A stretch of 64,000 bases of DNA from Hydrocarboniclastica marina (lineage in GTDB: Bacteria; Pseudomonadota; Gammaproteobacteria; Pseudomonadales; Oleiphilaceae), in assembly GCF_004851605.1 (NCBI RefSeq), contig NZ_CP031093.1, positions 3,348,692 to 3,412,691 of the forward strand. The letters are read 5' to 3'. Under the pieces are notes generated by a model, which ran no database searches, was not told the DNA's origin, and saw nothing but the letters and a program-made list of their open reading frames with translations. The number at the start of each line of letters is the position of its first letter. Positions within the stretch are counted from its first letter, which is position 1. A program made the position numbers and the translations under genes. Below, one piece after another: positions 28,110 through 35,939 of this stretch.

Positions 28110-28490
28110 TCAGTCTTTGGGTGGTAGTTCCCGGTCTTTGGGTGGTAGTTCCCGCACGGGCCGGACTTCGATACTGCCGAAGCGCGCCGGCGGAATCCGA
28201 CCCGCCAATTGCAGGGCTTCGTTCAGATCCTTGGCCTCCAGCAGGTAAAAGCCGGCCAGTTGTTCCTTGGTTTCCGCAAACGGTCCGTCTGTTAACAGCA
28301 CTTCACCATCCCGCACCCGCACAGTGGTCGCTGTATCAATGGGTTGCAGGGGGGTGCCGGTGACATAGTTACCTTGGGCGGTCAGGCGTTCGACCCCGGC
28401 CACGCATTCCTGGTTGAGGTCGTGCCATTCCTGCTCGGTCATGGCGTTGATAATGCTCTCCTGGTAATACACCAGAGCGACATATTTCAT
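28110..28490 (-). CDS. DGPF/YCII-domain protein
   Basis: 126-residue dimeric alpha/beta-barrel protein named after the DGPF motif, here LTDGPFAETKEQLAGFYLLE. It starts MKYVALVYYQE as usual. Such proteins are coded beside ECF42 sigma factors; their chemistry is unproven (dehydratase- or monooxygenase-like roles are guesses). The last 14 residues are RELPPKD repeated twice, produced by a perfect 21-bp tandem duplication (28113-28154) that ends at the stop codon. Confidence 0.93.
   Translation of the reverse strand: MKYVALVYYQESIINAMTEQEWHDLNQECVAGVERLTAQGNYVTGTPLQPIDTATTVRVRDGEVLLTDGPFAETKEQLAGFYLLEAKDLNEALQLAGRIPPARFGSIEVRPVRELPPKDRELPPKD
28113..28154. repeat. Perfect 21-bp tandem duplication in the DGPF gene 3' end
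   Basis: 28113-28133 and 28134-28154 are identical (GTCTTTGGGTGGTAGTTCCC plus G). Because 21 is a multiple of three the duplication stays in frame and adds one RELPPKD heptad to the protein tail. Perfect identity suggests a recent slippage or unequal exchange event. Confidence 0.9.
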
Positions 28491-28539
28491 GAGATTCTCC
28501 CTGCGGTGAATGGCCGCTGAATGAACGTTAATGGACTCG

Positions 28540-29361
28540 CTACAGGCACGCCTTGAGGTCGCAGCTGACCATCCAGTGCACGCCGAACCGGTCCGTCGGC
28601 ATGCCGAAACGGTAGGCCCAGAAGGTCTGCTCGAAGGGCATGGTTACTGAGCCGCCTTCGGACAACCGTTGAAAGACCCGTTCCGCCTCTGTCACATCGT
28701 CATACTGCAGGTGGATATGAGCCCCCTGGGGTGGCTGATACTGGTCGCCTGGAGCGTCGGACGCCATCAGGCGGCGGCCTCTCAGGTTAAGCGAGGCGTG
28801 GGCGATCTGATCCTGCATCTCAGGGGGCATTTCTGCGGCCATCGGCGTTTCGCCGAAGGTGAGCATGGCCTCCAATTGCCCGCCGAAAACCTCTGCATAG
28901 AAACGCATCGCTTCGCGACAGTTACCCGGAAACGCCAGGTACACGTCCACCGCGGACGGAAGCCGATCCAGTGAGCGATGCTTCTCCAACGCCTCGCTGG
29001 GCTCGAAATCCTCCAGTGCGAAATACCGACGCAACTCCAGGGTGACATTGCCGTCCGCATCTTCGGGTGGCCATTGTTTTGCCCACGCGATGGCCTCTTC
29101 CAGTGAGTCCACTTCGAGTACGCTGTAACCGGCCAATAATTCGCTCGGCTGCGTGAACGGGCCATTTACGACCTTCGGCTCGCCACCGCGAAATTCGATG
29201 CGGCAGCCCTCGCGGCTGGGGCGCAGGCCGTCGCCCGTCACGAATACCCCCGCCTGCATCAGGCGCTCGTTATAGTCGGCCATCGCCTGCAGGAGCTGCT
29301 CTGATGGAAGCTCGCCGTTTTCGGTTTCCACATCTGCCTTGCGCATCAACATGTATTTCAT
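28540..29361 (-). CDS. Fusion of DGPF/YCII domain and PhnB-type VOC (glyoxalase-like) domain
   Basis: 273 residues in two parts. Residues 1-118 are a DGPF domain (MKYMLMRKADVE, VNGPFTQPSELLAGYSVLEVDS; the signature is NGPF here). Residues 135-273 are a VOC/PhnB-like domain (VDVYLAFPGNCREAMRFYAEVFGG, GAHIHLQYDDVTEAERVFQRL, FGVHWMVSC) similar to demethylmenaquinone-methyltransferase-like or glyoxalase-fold proteins. Each type is common beside ECF42; here they are fused in one frame with a short charged linker. It lies 79 bp after the sigma factor gene and 49 bp before the stand-alone DGPF gene. Enzymatic activity unknown. Confidence 0.92.
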   Translation of the reverse strand: MKYMLMRKADVETENGELPSEQLLQAMADYNERLMQAGVFVTGDGLRPSREGCRIEFRGGEPKVVNGPFTQPSELLAGYSVLEVDSLEEAIAWAKQWPPEDADGNVTLELRRYFALEDFEPSEALEKHRSLDRLPSAVDVYLAFPGNCREAMRFYAEVFGGQLEAMLTFGETPMAAEMPPEMQDQIAHASLNLRGRRLMASDAPGDQYQPPQGAHIHLQYDDVTEAERVFQRLSEGGSVTMPFEQTFWAYRFGMPTDRFGVHWMVSCDLKACL

Positions 29362-29440
29362 CTTCGCGTCCTCTTCTGGGTGTTTTTATCAGTGAGTCGC
29401 GCGGAAACGATGAGATTCGACAGAAGCGGGCAATTTTTTT

Positions 29441-30673
29441 TCAGGAAAGGCTGGTCACTTGCTGCAGGCGACGTTCGAGGAAGCGCTGCTCGGGACCCTG
29501 GGTGGAAAGTGCCAAGGCTCTCTGGTAAGCCATGGCAGCGGCCTCCTGGTCGCCGGCCCGGCGGTGCAGATCCGCCCGGGCCGCGTGGAACAGGTGGTAA
29601 TTGACGATTTCCTTGTGACCGGCCAATTCTTCCAATAAGCGCAGGCCATCGGCCGGAGTGTCGCGCATGGCCACGGCAACTGCCCGGTTGAGCGCGATTA
29701 CGGCGGAACGCTCCTGCCGGTATAAGGCCTCGTACAGAAGGGCGATGCGAGCCCAGTCCGTGGCTGCTGCCGAGAGAGACCGGGCGTGAACAGCGGCAAT
29801 GGAGGCCTGCAGCGTATAAGGGCCGGTGGGCGTGAGTGCCAGTGCCTGCTCCAGCCATTGCAGCCCTTCACGAATACCGTCTTTATCCCAGCGATTACGG
29901 TCCTGCTCCTCCAGAGTAATAAGCTCGCCGTTCTCGTCCTGCCGGGCATGTCGCCGGGAATGGTGTAAGAGCATCAGGGCGAGTAGCCCGAATACCTCAC
30001 CCTGGGGCAGAAGCCGAGCTAGCTCCCGGTTCAGCCGGACAGCTTCGGTCGAAAGACTGACATCAAGGACCTGTTCACCACCGCTCTGGGAATAGCCTTC
30101 GTTGAAGACCAGATATATCACCCGCAGGACACCCGGCAAACGTTCCCCAAGCGCCTGCGCCTCGGGCACCTCGTAAGGGATAGCTGCATCACGGATCTTG
30201 CGCTTGGCCCGGACGATCCGTTGGGCCAGTGTGGTTGGTTTCTGCAGGAGTGCGCTGGCCACCTGCTCGGTCGTCAGCCCGCACATCTCCCGCAGCGTCA
30301 GCGCCACCCGGGCCACCATGTCGAGGCTGGGATGGCAGCAGGTGAACAGCAATCGCAGCTGATCGTCCTCGATACTCTGCTCGTCCGCCTCAAAAAACGC
30401 TTGCTCCGGCGCCTCGATCAGATGGGCATATTGTTGTGCCGTCTGCTTGCGTCGAATCTGGTCTATGCCCCGGCGATGCCCGGTACGAATCAGCCATGCC
30501 GCCGGATTGTCGGGCACGCCCTCCTTCGGCCACTGCCGTACCGCCGCGACAAAAGACTCCTGCATAGCCTCCTCGGCCAGGGAGAAATCACCGAGCAGCC
30601 GGATCAGCGTGGCCAAGACGCGGCGGGAGTGCTGCCGGTAGAGTTGGCCGATGGCCTGTTGTTTGGTCGGCAT
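29441..30673 (-). CDS. ECF42-type RNA polymerase sigma factor with C-terminal TPR-like extension
   Basis: 410 residues. Sigma2 region about 10-75 (LYRQHSRRVLATLIRLLGDF, AEEAMQESFVAAVRQWP, AWLIRTGHRRGIDQIRR), sigma4 about 105-165 (LTLREMCGLTTEQVASALLQ, RIVRAKRKIRDA), then a ~230-residue helical extension with YLVFNEGYS, AVRLNRELARLLP, ALNRAVAVAM and repeats of TPR character. This plan plus DGPF genes next door defines group ECF42, which lacks a classical anti-sigma factor; the extension is thought to control activity. It should drive the three genes downstream. No anti-sigma gene lies nearby. Confidence 0.94.
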   Translation of the reverse strand: MPTKQQAIGQLYRQHSRRVLATLIRLLGDFSLAEEAMQESFVAAVRQWPKEGVPDNPAAWLIRTGHRRGIDQIRRKQTAQQYAHLIEAPEQAFFEADEQSIEDDQLRLLFTCCHPSLDMVARVALTLREMCGLTTEQVASALLQKPTTLAQRIVRAKRKIRDAAIPYEVPEAQALGERLPGVLRVIYLVFNEGYSQSGGEQVLDVSLSTEAVRLNRELARLLPQGEVFGLLALMLLHHSRRHARQDENGELITLEEQDRNRWDKDGIREGLQWLEQALALTPTGPYTLQASIAAVHARSLSAAATDWARIALLYEALYRQERSAVIALNRAVAVAMRDTPADGLRLLEELAGHKEIVNYHLFHAARADLHRRAGDQEAAAMAYQRALALSTQGPEQRFLERRLQQVTSLS

Positions 30674-31408
30674 GAAGAGACATCCTCGTCCGAATCTCTG
30701 GGCTAGCCGTCACAGCGCGACAACACAGCCGATGACCTTCAGGAATGAAATCTAGCGCTTCGGAAAATACTTTGAAAGACTATTCACACGAGACCGGGGC
30801 TAACCACCACTACCTGGGGCGACGTTCTAAGCGCCTGTTAAGAAACAACGGTTACGGAATCGCCCCTCCTTTCGTAGGGTAAGTACTCATCGCCATTCGC
30901 GCTTAAAGAGCCTGAAAGCGCTGCTAGTTCTAAAGAGCACAAGTGCTGATTCACTGACGCAGAACGTCCAGTGGCACCGGAGCCTGGTGGGCTCCGGCAC
31001 GCAATGGCTGGTGCCCTGGCTGCCAGCCCAGAAAATCGGGACATTTGTACGCTCAAATACGGGCGCCTGACTGGTATCGGGCGATACCAGGAAGTCAAAA
31101 CTGCCGGACGAAAGGAGCATCGGCCCGAACTGTTGATCGTTTAAACTGGTATCACACCCCAATCCCTCGCCTTAACCCCCTGATATATCAATGCTTAGGC
31201 GCAGTTGCGGTAGTGCGCTCGTCCCGCGCCGCCATCCGGGCTCCGCCGCCAACAAAAGTAGCGAAACGCTACCTCCGTCACATTTTCGACAACAACCCAA
31301 CGAGCTTACAGGTGTTCACCCAATGCCCCTCCCCGCGAAGGGGGCGATCAATTCTGCTTCTGCGTAAGCTCATCCACTCCGAAACAATAACAACGACGGA
31401 GGCCAATT
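30674..31408. other. 735-bp gene-poor region with a decayed gene
   Basis: Between the ECF42 gene start and the alpha-dioxygenase gene. It holds the pseudogene at 30951-31162, a small perfect hairpin GTAGCGAAACGCTAC (31258-31272), and the promoter of the alpha-dioxygenase gene, which I cannot pin down. The rest shows no supported gene. Confidence 0.6.
30951..31162 (-). pseudogene. Remnant of a secreted alpha/beta hydrolase gene
   Basis: On the minus strand the stretch from about 31162 to 31000 encodes a segment that aligns with residues ~168-221 of the intact hydrolase at 47992-48810: GLGCDTS, QQFGPMLLSSGSFDFLVSP, NVPIFWAGSQGTSH versus GLGHDSA, QTGPMLLLSGSSDFVASP, NVPVFWANSQGTSH. The acid (Asp) and His of the triad are kept; the nucleophile half is missing. 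After GTSH the similarity breaks at a CCGGAGCC/GGCTCCGG hairpin (30977-30999 area). Then, in another frame, LDVLRQ-stop (30951-30971) resembles the intact gene's last codons (WDVQRKGF-stop). So the gene lost its 5' part and an internal piece. Confidence 0.75.
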
Positions 31409-34162
31409 ATGGCTATCTCACCGTGGGTCACGTGGCCCGCACTGACAAAGTACGGCTCCTTGGGCGTAATAAGCGGTTTGCTGGTTCTGGCCAGCCAGCG
31501 CATAGAACTGCTCGAAAACAACATGTTCGACCTGGAGGACTGGGACAAAAAGAACGCAGAGATCGTCTGTGACGAACGCAGCCACACGGCGCGCACTGAA
31601 GACGGCACCTGTAACATCCTTGAAAACCCGGCAGAAGGTTCTGCGTTCGTGCGCTTCGGCCGCAACGTCAACCCGAACGTTGCCCACGCGGAAACCGAGC
31701 AGGACACGCTGCTTATTCCCAACCCGCGCGAAGTCAGTAACGTCCTGATGTCCCGTGGTGATGACTTCAAGCCCGCCACAACCCTCAACTTCATCGCAGC
31801 CTCCTGGATCCAGTTCATGGTCCACGACTGGTTCGACCACGGTCCCCGGGCCGAGGGCAACCCGATTGAGTTCGCCCTGCCCTCTGGCGACAAACTGGGC
31901 AGCGGCACCATGAGCGTGCGCCGGACCCAGCCCGATCCCAGCCGTACAGACGCCGACGGCAATATGATCGCGACCTATCAGAACATCAACACGCACTGGT
32001 GGGACGGCTCGCAGATCTACGGTAGCGACAAAGAAACCAACGACGAGATCCGGGCATTCAGCGGTGGCAAGTTGAAGCTCACTGATGCCGGAACACTGCC
32101 GACCGAGTTCATCAGCGGTAAGCCAGTAACGGGGTTCAACGAGAACTGGTGGGTTGGCCTGAGCATGATGCACCGGCTCTTTACCCTCGAGCACAATGCT
32201 ATTGCTGACCGTCTGGCGCAAAGCTACCCGGACGCCTCCGACCAGTGGATCTATGACCGTGCGCGTCTGGTAAACGCGGCACTGATGGCCAAGATTCACA
32301 CCGTTGAATGGACGCCCGCGATTCTTGCCAACCCGGTTCTGGAGCGTGCCATGTACGCAAACTGGTGGGGCCTTGGCGGTGACCAGGAAAACCGCGACTT
32401 CTTCCAGAAAGCGCTGGACGATCTGAACAACAACGTCAGCGGCGTCGGTAACCTGTTCCGCATGCTTGGCATCGATACCGACCTGGGCAACATGCCGCCG
32501 GGCACCATCGACCATGCGCTGGGCGGACTGGTCGGTGCACGCGAACCGAACGACTACGGCGTACCCTATACCCTGACCGAAGAGTTCGTGTCGGTTTACC
32601 GGATGCACCCGCTGCTGCGCGATGAGATCGAAGTCTACGACATCGGTAGCAATATCGTTGAGCAGGAAATCCCGCTGCCGGACACCCGCGACGGCAACGC
32701 CGAGGACTACCTCGACGACATTGGCGCAGATAAGCTGTGGTACTCCTTCGGCATCACCCATCCAGGTTCCCTGACCCTGGAAAACTACCCTGACTTCATG
32801 CGCGAGCTGTCCATGCCCATCGTTGGCGACATCGACATGGCGGCGATAGACGTCCTTCGTGACCGTGAGCGTGGGGTTCCCCGCTACAACGAGTTCCGTC
32901 GGGAAATCGGCCTGAAGCCGATCACCAAATTCGAAGACCTGACCGCTGATCCCGAGCTGCTGGCTAACCTCAAGCGTCTGTACAACAACGACATCGAAAT
33001 GATCGATACGCTCGTTGGCCAGCTCGCTGAAGAAACCCGCCCTGACGGCTTCGGTTTTGGGGAAACGGCGTTCCAGATCTTTATCCTGAACGCGTCACGC
33101 CGACTGATGACTGACCGTTTCTTCACCACGGACTACGTGCCGGAGGTTTATACCCAGGAAGGTATCGACTGGGTGGAAGCCAACACCATGGTCGATGTTA
33201 TTCGTCGTCATTATCCCAGCCTGAGCAGCAGCCTGGCCGGCATGGACAACGCGTTTCAGCCGTGGGGCCTGAATATGCCCGAGGCGTATGAAACCTGGTC
33301 AGCCGAACAGAAGCAGAACCATCTGTGGACTAACGGCGTCCTGCGCACCGAGTACCAGGATGGCCAGATGCCTGCGATTGATCCTGTCGACATCGGCGGC
33401 CTGATCAGCTCTGTGCTGTGGGATAAAGTAAATCGCGAATCAGATGTGGCGCCGGCCGGCTACGACAAGCCCATCCATGCCAACGGCGTAACCGCCAAAG
33501 TAGCGTTCCAGGCTGTCGGCGGCCACCCCTACACCGGCCTGTTCACAGGTGCCGACCACGGTATTCTTCGACTGTCGGTCACAGGTGATCCCAACGACCG
33601 CGGCTTTGCACCAGGTCTGGCGTTGAAGCTGTTCAACGACGGCAAGCGTTCGCAGAACATCTCAGCCCTGTACACGCTCTCCGGTCAGGACAGTAACCAC
33701 AACTTCTTCGCCAACGAGATGTCGAACTACGTGTCTCCCGAGGCCAACGACACTCTGGGTAGCACGGTGTTGTTCTCACTGGTCACCACCAAGCCAACGC
33801 TGCTGATGGCCAATGATATCTCCGAAGTGAACCAGGATGGCACCAGTGTGGCTGACGCAGTTGCGCCGACACAGATCTACTTCGTTCCCAACGAAGAACT
33901 GAGAGCGGTGTTTGATGAGTCGCCCCACGATTTCCGGGACGACCTGCTGACACTGGGCGAAGGCACCAAACTCTACGATGTCTACGCCACCTCTGAAAAC
34001 ATCCGCTCCTCTATCTTCCCGAGCCGCAACCGTCGCCTTGCCGAAGAACGTCGCAACAGCGCCGTTAAAGTAGGGGAACTGACGACGACATCAGAAATGG
34101 TCGCGTCACAGTTCGGTGATTCTGGAATGTTCTTCAAGCACGAGCGTTACGAAGACCGCTAG
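31409..34162 (+). CDS. Fatty-acid alpha-dioxygenase-like heme protein fused to a catalase-like domain
   Basis: 917 residues; ATG with GGAGG six bases upstream. Residues 13-29 may be a membrane anchor. Residues ~40-640 follow plant alpha-dioxygenase (animal heme peroxidase superfamily): distal heme His139 in WIQFMVHDWFDH, HWWDGSQIYG (196-205), LFTLEHNAIAD, catalytic Tyr397 and proximal His400 in VSVYRMHPLL. The fatty-acid carboxylate ligands are also present: His297 and Thr302 in IHTVEWT (His-x4-Thr, as His311/Thr316 of rice) and Arg in ASRRLMTDRFFTTDY (561-576). Residues ~685-840 resemble the catalase core (HANGVTAKVAF, then LRLSVTGDPNDRGFAPGLALKLF and NHNFFANEMSNY). A proximal heme Tyr for this second domain is not evident. 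Predicted: 2-hydroperoxidation of fatty acids. Confidence 0.88.
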   Translation: MAISPWVTWPALTKYGSLGVISGLLVLASQRIELLENNMFDLEDWDKKNAEIVCDERSHTARTEDGTCNILENPAEGSAFVRFGRNVNPNVAHAETEQDTLLIPNPREVSNVLMSRGDDFKPATTLNFIAASWIQFMVHDWFDHGPRAEGNPIEFALPSGDKLGSGTMSVRRTQPDPSRTDADGNMIATYQNINTHWWDGSQIYGSDKETNDEIRAFSGGKLKLTDAGTLPTEFISGKPVTGFNENWWVGLSMMHRLFTLEHNAIADRLAQSYPDASDQWIYDRARLVNAALMAKIHTVEWTPAILANPVLERAMYANWWGLGGDQENRDFFQKALDDLNNNVSGVGNLFRMLGIDTDLGNMPPGTIDHALGGLVGAREPNDYGVPYTLTEEFVSVYRMHPLLRDEIEVYDIGSNIVEQEIPLPDTRDGNAEDYLDDIGADKLWYSFGITHPGSLTLENYPDFMRELSMPIVGDIDMAAIDVLRDRERGVPRYNEFRREIGLKPITKFEDLTADPELLANLKRLYNNDIEMIDTLVGQLAEETRPDGFGFGETAFQIFILNASRRLMTDRFFTTDYVPEVYTQEGIDWVEANTMVDVIRRHYPSLSSSLAGMDNAFQPWGLNMPEAYETWSAEQKQNHLWTNGVLRTEYQDGQMPAIDPVDIGGLISSVLWDKVNRESDVAPAGYDKPIHANGVTAKVAFQAVGGHPYTGLFTGADHGILRLSVTGDPNDRGFAPGLALKLFNDGKRSQNISALYTLSGQDSNHNFFANEMSNYVSPEANDTLGSTVLFSLVTTKPTLLMANDISEVNQDGTSVADAVAPTQIYFVPNEELRAVFDESPHDFRDDLLTLGEGTKLYDVYATSENIRSSIFPSRNRRLAEERRNSAVKVGELTTTSEMVASQFGDSGMFFKHERYEDR

Positions 34163-34170
34163 CCAAGACC

Positions 34171-34198
34171 TGCGGGGTGCCCATATGGCTACCCCGCA
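34171..34198 (+). terminator. Terminator-like hairpin after the alpha-dioxygenase gene
   Basis: TGCGGGGT (34171-34178) pairs with ACCCCGCA (34191-34198), and inner GCC/GGC pairs extend the stem around a CATAT loop. It begins nine bases after the stop codon at 34162. The following sequence is only weakly T-rich (ACTCTATTTGT). Confidence 0.65.
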
Positions 34199-34204
34199 AC
34201 TCTA

Positions 34205-34294
34205 TTTGTCCGCTCGCATTTAGCTCCCTTGCATTTAATTCCCTTGCACTCAATTCTTTTGCATTTTCCTCCCTTGCGTATTGCCGCTTTCCAT
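34205..34294. repeat. Degenerate 15-bp tandem repeat, five to six units
   Basis: Units start at 34205, 34220, 34235, 34250, 34265 and (weakest) 34280; the consensus is close to TTAATTCCCTTGCAT. Both strands stay open through the array because 15 is a multiple of three. The plus strand would give FSSLA/FNSLA pentads and the minus strand KCKGI/ECKGI pentads. I see no gene here; the open frames (34177-34482 plus, 34189-34443 minus) are by-products. The remainder of 34295-34518 holds nothing recognisable. Confidence 0.75.
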
Positions 34295-34518
34295 TCGCCG
34301 CTTCGGGAAGGGCCTGCTTTGCCTGTACTGGCTGCTTTACCCAACCACCTTCTGGCCGAATTCGTGTATCCCATCTTGGGCAATGTCTCTGCCGGCAGCA
34401 CCGGTTGTCTGGAATGCTCAGTGAGCAAAGACAGCTCCGACATTGCGCCGGTTTTGATACAAGTCCAGCGCTGTCGAGATAGCGATGCGCTCCAGGAGCC
34501 TGTCAGCGAAGCGCGGCT

Positions 34519-35139
34519 TCAAAGCTTTTCTAACAAAAGCCGTGCCTCTTCCCTGCGGCCCTCGTCAGCCCGCTCGCGGCCAGGACGCGCCGGCGCTTCG
34601 AGCGCTTTGTTCAGATAGACTCTGGCGCGATCCGGCTGTCCCTGATCAACCAGAAACTCTGCGAAGAAAAAGTTCGGATCAATACCGGCGGGGTTAATGT
34701 TCAGCGCTTTGCGCAGATAAGCTTCAGCTTTCTCGTCGTCACCGTACCCCAGCGGCCATCCCGGCACCTTATGATAGAGGCTACCGAGCGACGTGTAGGC
34801 TGAGCCCTGCAAAGCCAGCTTGTCGAGATCAAGCGCAGCTTCCAGTCGCCGGCGGGCTTTTTTCACCAGACCGAGGGCCCCGAATCCGCCCTTTGCACCT
34901 GCATAGGTGCTGAGGATGATCCCCTCCCAGATCAGTGGCTCTGCCCTGCCCGGAAAACGCGCCACCAGGTCGGCTGCGTCATCGGCCAGGGCTTCGAACG
35001 CTTTTTCCCGGTCATCTTCCGGCGTCTCATACTGAATCCTGGCCCAGCGTTGCTGGAGTTCCAGCAGATCCTCTTCAAGACCGACGGCTGACGCCGGCAG
35101 TGCCAGGAGCAAGGCAAAAAGTAGTGTTGCGATTCTCAT
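34519..35139 (-). CDS. Periplasmic TPR-containing protein, last gene of the hemolysin-family cassette
   Basis: 206 residues. Signal peptide 1-18 (MRIATLLFALLLALPASA). Helical repeats follow, including AEPLIWEGIILSTYAG, AYTSLGSLYHKVPG, AEAYLRKALNINPAGIDPNF and ARVYLNKALEAPARPGRE, the last three being TPR-like. Its start overlaps the stop of the short-chain dehydrogenase gene by four bases (ATGA), so the two are translationally coupled. Probably a protein-interaction or carrier-type accessory factor; no enzymatic motif is visible. Confidence 0.88.
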   Translation of the reverse strand: MRIATLLFALLLALPASAVGLEEDLLELQQRWARIQYETPEDDREKAFEALADDAADLVARFPGRAEPLIWEGIILSTYAGAKGGFGALGLVKKARRRLEAALDLDKLALQGSAYTSLGSLYHKVPGWPLGYGDDEKAEAYLRKALNINPAGIDPNFFFAEFLVDQGQPDRARVYLNKALEAPARPGRERADEGRREEARLLLEKL

Positions 35140-35939
35140 TGGGTAGCTCCGGAGTCAAGGAAACGGCGGATAACCGGTAGCTGCTTCAGCATGGCTTTAT
35201 CAACCAGCCGAGGCAGAAGGCTGTTGAGGACCACGAACAGTTTCTCCGGCCAGCCGAGAAAACGTCGCTTTTGCCCTTTTTTCATCGCCTTGAGAATTTG
35301 CCCGGCAACTGCTTCTGGCGCGTCCATAACGTTGCCGAGGGCTTTATTCATGGCATTGACCGCTTCCGGATTCATGGCTGTGGCGGTGGCACGGGGGGCG
35401 ACATACATCACCTCAACCCCGGTATCGGCAAGCTCACGGCGCAAGGCCTCTGAGAAGCCCCGCAAGCCGAACTTGGTCGCGCAATAGGCGGTATAACCGG
35501 GAAAACCGATGCTGCCGAAAGTCGAACCCACGAAGACCAACGCGCCGGTGCCACGCTGGCTGAACCGGGGCGCAAAGTGTCGGGCCACGATAATAGCGCT
35601 GCGCAGATTGACAGCGATCTGCTCATCAATAGCGCGTACCGGGGCCTGACTGATCGAGGCAAAGTGATTACTGCCGGCGCAGTGAATCACGCCGTCGATC
35701 ACCGGGAAGCGCTCGGACAGTCCGACCAACTGGTGATCGAGATCGTCGGCAGACAAGTCCAGTCGGACGGTCATTATTGTGCCGGGGGTTTCCTCCCTGG
35801 CTATTACCCGCGGCTTTTCATCGATCGTCCGCGAGGCGATTATCAGCCGGGCACCTGCCTGCACCAGAGGCTCCACCAGAGCCTGTCCGATACCGCCGGT
35901 GCCGCCCAGCAGCAGAAAGACGCGATCACGCAGCTGCAT
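35136..35939 (-). CDS. Short-chain dehydrogenase/reductase of the hemolysin-family cassette
   Basis: 267 residues from the ATG at 35939 (TGAGGG upstream). NAD(P) loop GGTGGIGQ, Arg after strand 2 (IIASRTIDEKPR) pointing to NADP(H), HCAGSNHF in place of the usual NNAG, catalytic Ser in VFVGSTFGSIGFPGY and YCATKFGLRGFSEALRREL. The C-terminal KRRFLGWPEKLFVVLNSLLPRLVDKAM-type region (basic then hydrophobic) looks membrane-associated, as in acyl-chain-reducing SDRs. It overlaps the upstream diiron-oxidase gene by 14 bp and the TPR gene by 4 bp. Likely reduces a ketone or aldehyde made by the pathway. Confidence 0.92.
   Translation of the reverse strand: MQLRDRVFLLLGGTGGIGQALVEPLVQAGARLIIASRTIDEKPRVIAREETPGTIMTVRLDLSADDLDHQLVGLSERFPVIDGVIHCAGSNHFASISQAPVRAIDEQIAVNLRSAIIVARHFAPRFSQRGTGALVFVGSTFGSIGFPGYTAYCATKFGLRGFSEALRRELADTGVEVMYVAPRATATAMNPEAVNAMNKALGNVMDAPEAVAGQILKAMKKGQKRRFLGWPEKLFVVLNSLLPRLVDKAMLKQLPVIRRFLDSGATQ

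Noticed and set aside
34177-34482. 101-codon frame with FSSLA/FNSLA pentads
   Set aside because: Open only because of the 15-bp tandem repeat. It lacks a ribosome site and does not match the A(D/N)LXX pentapeptide-repeat pattern.
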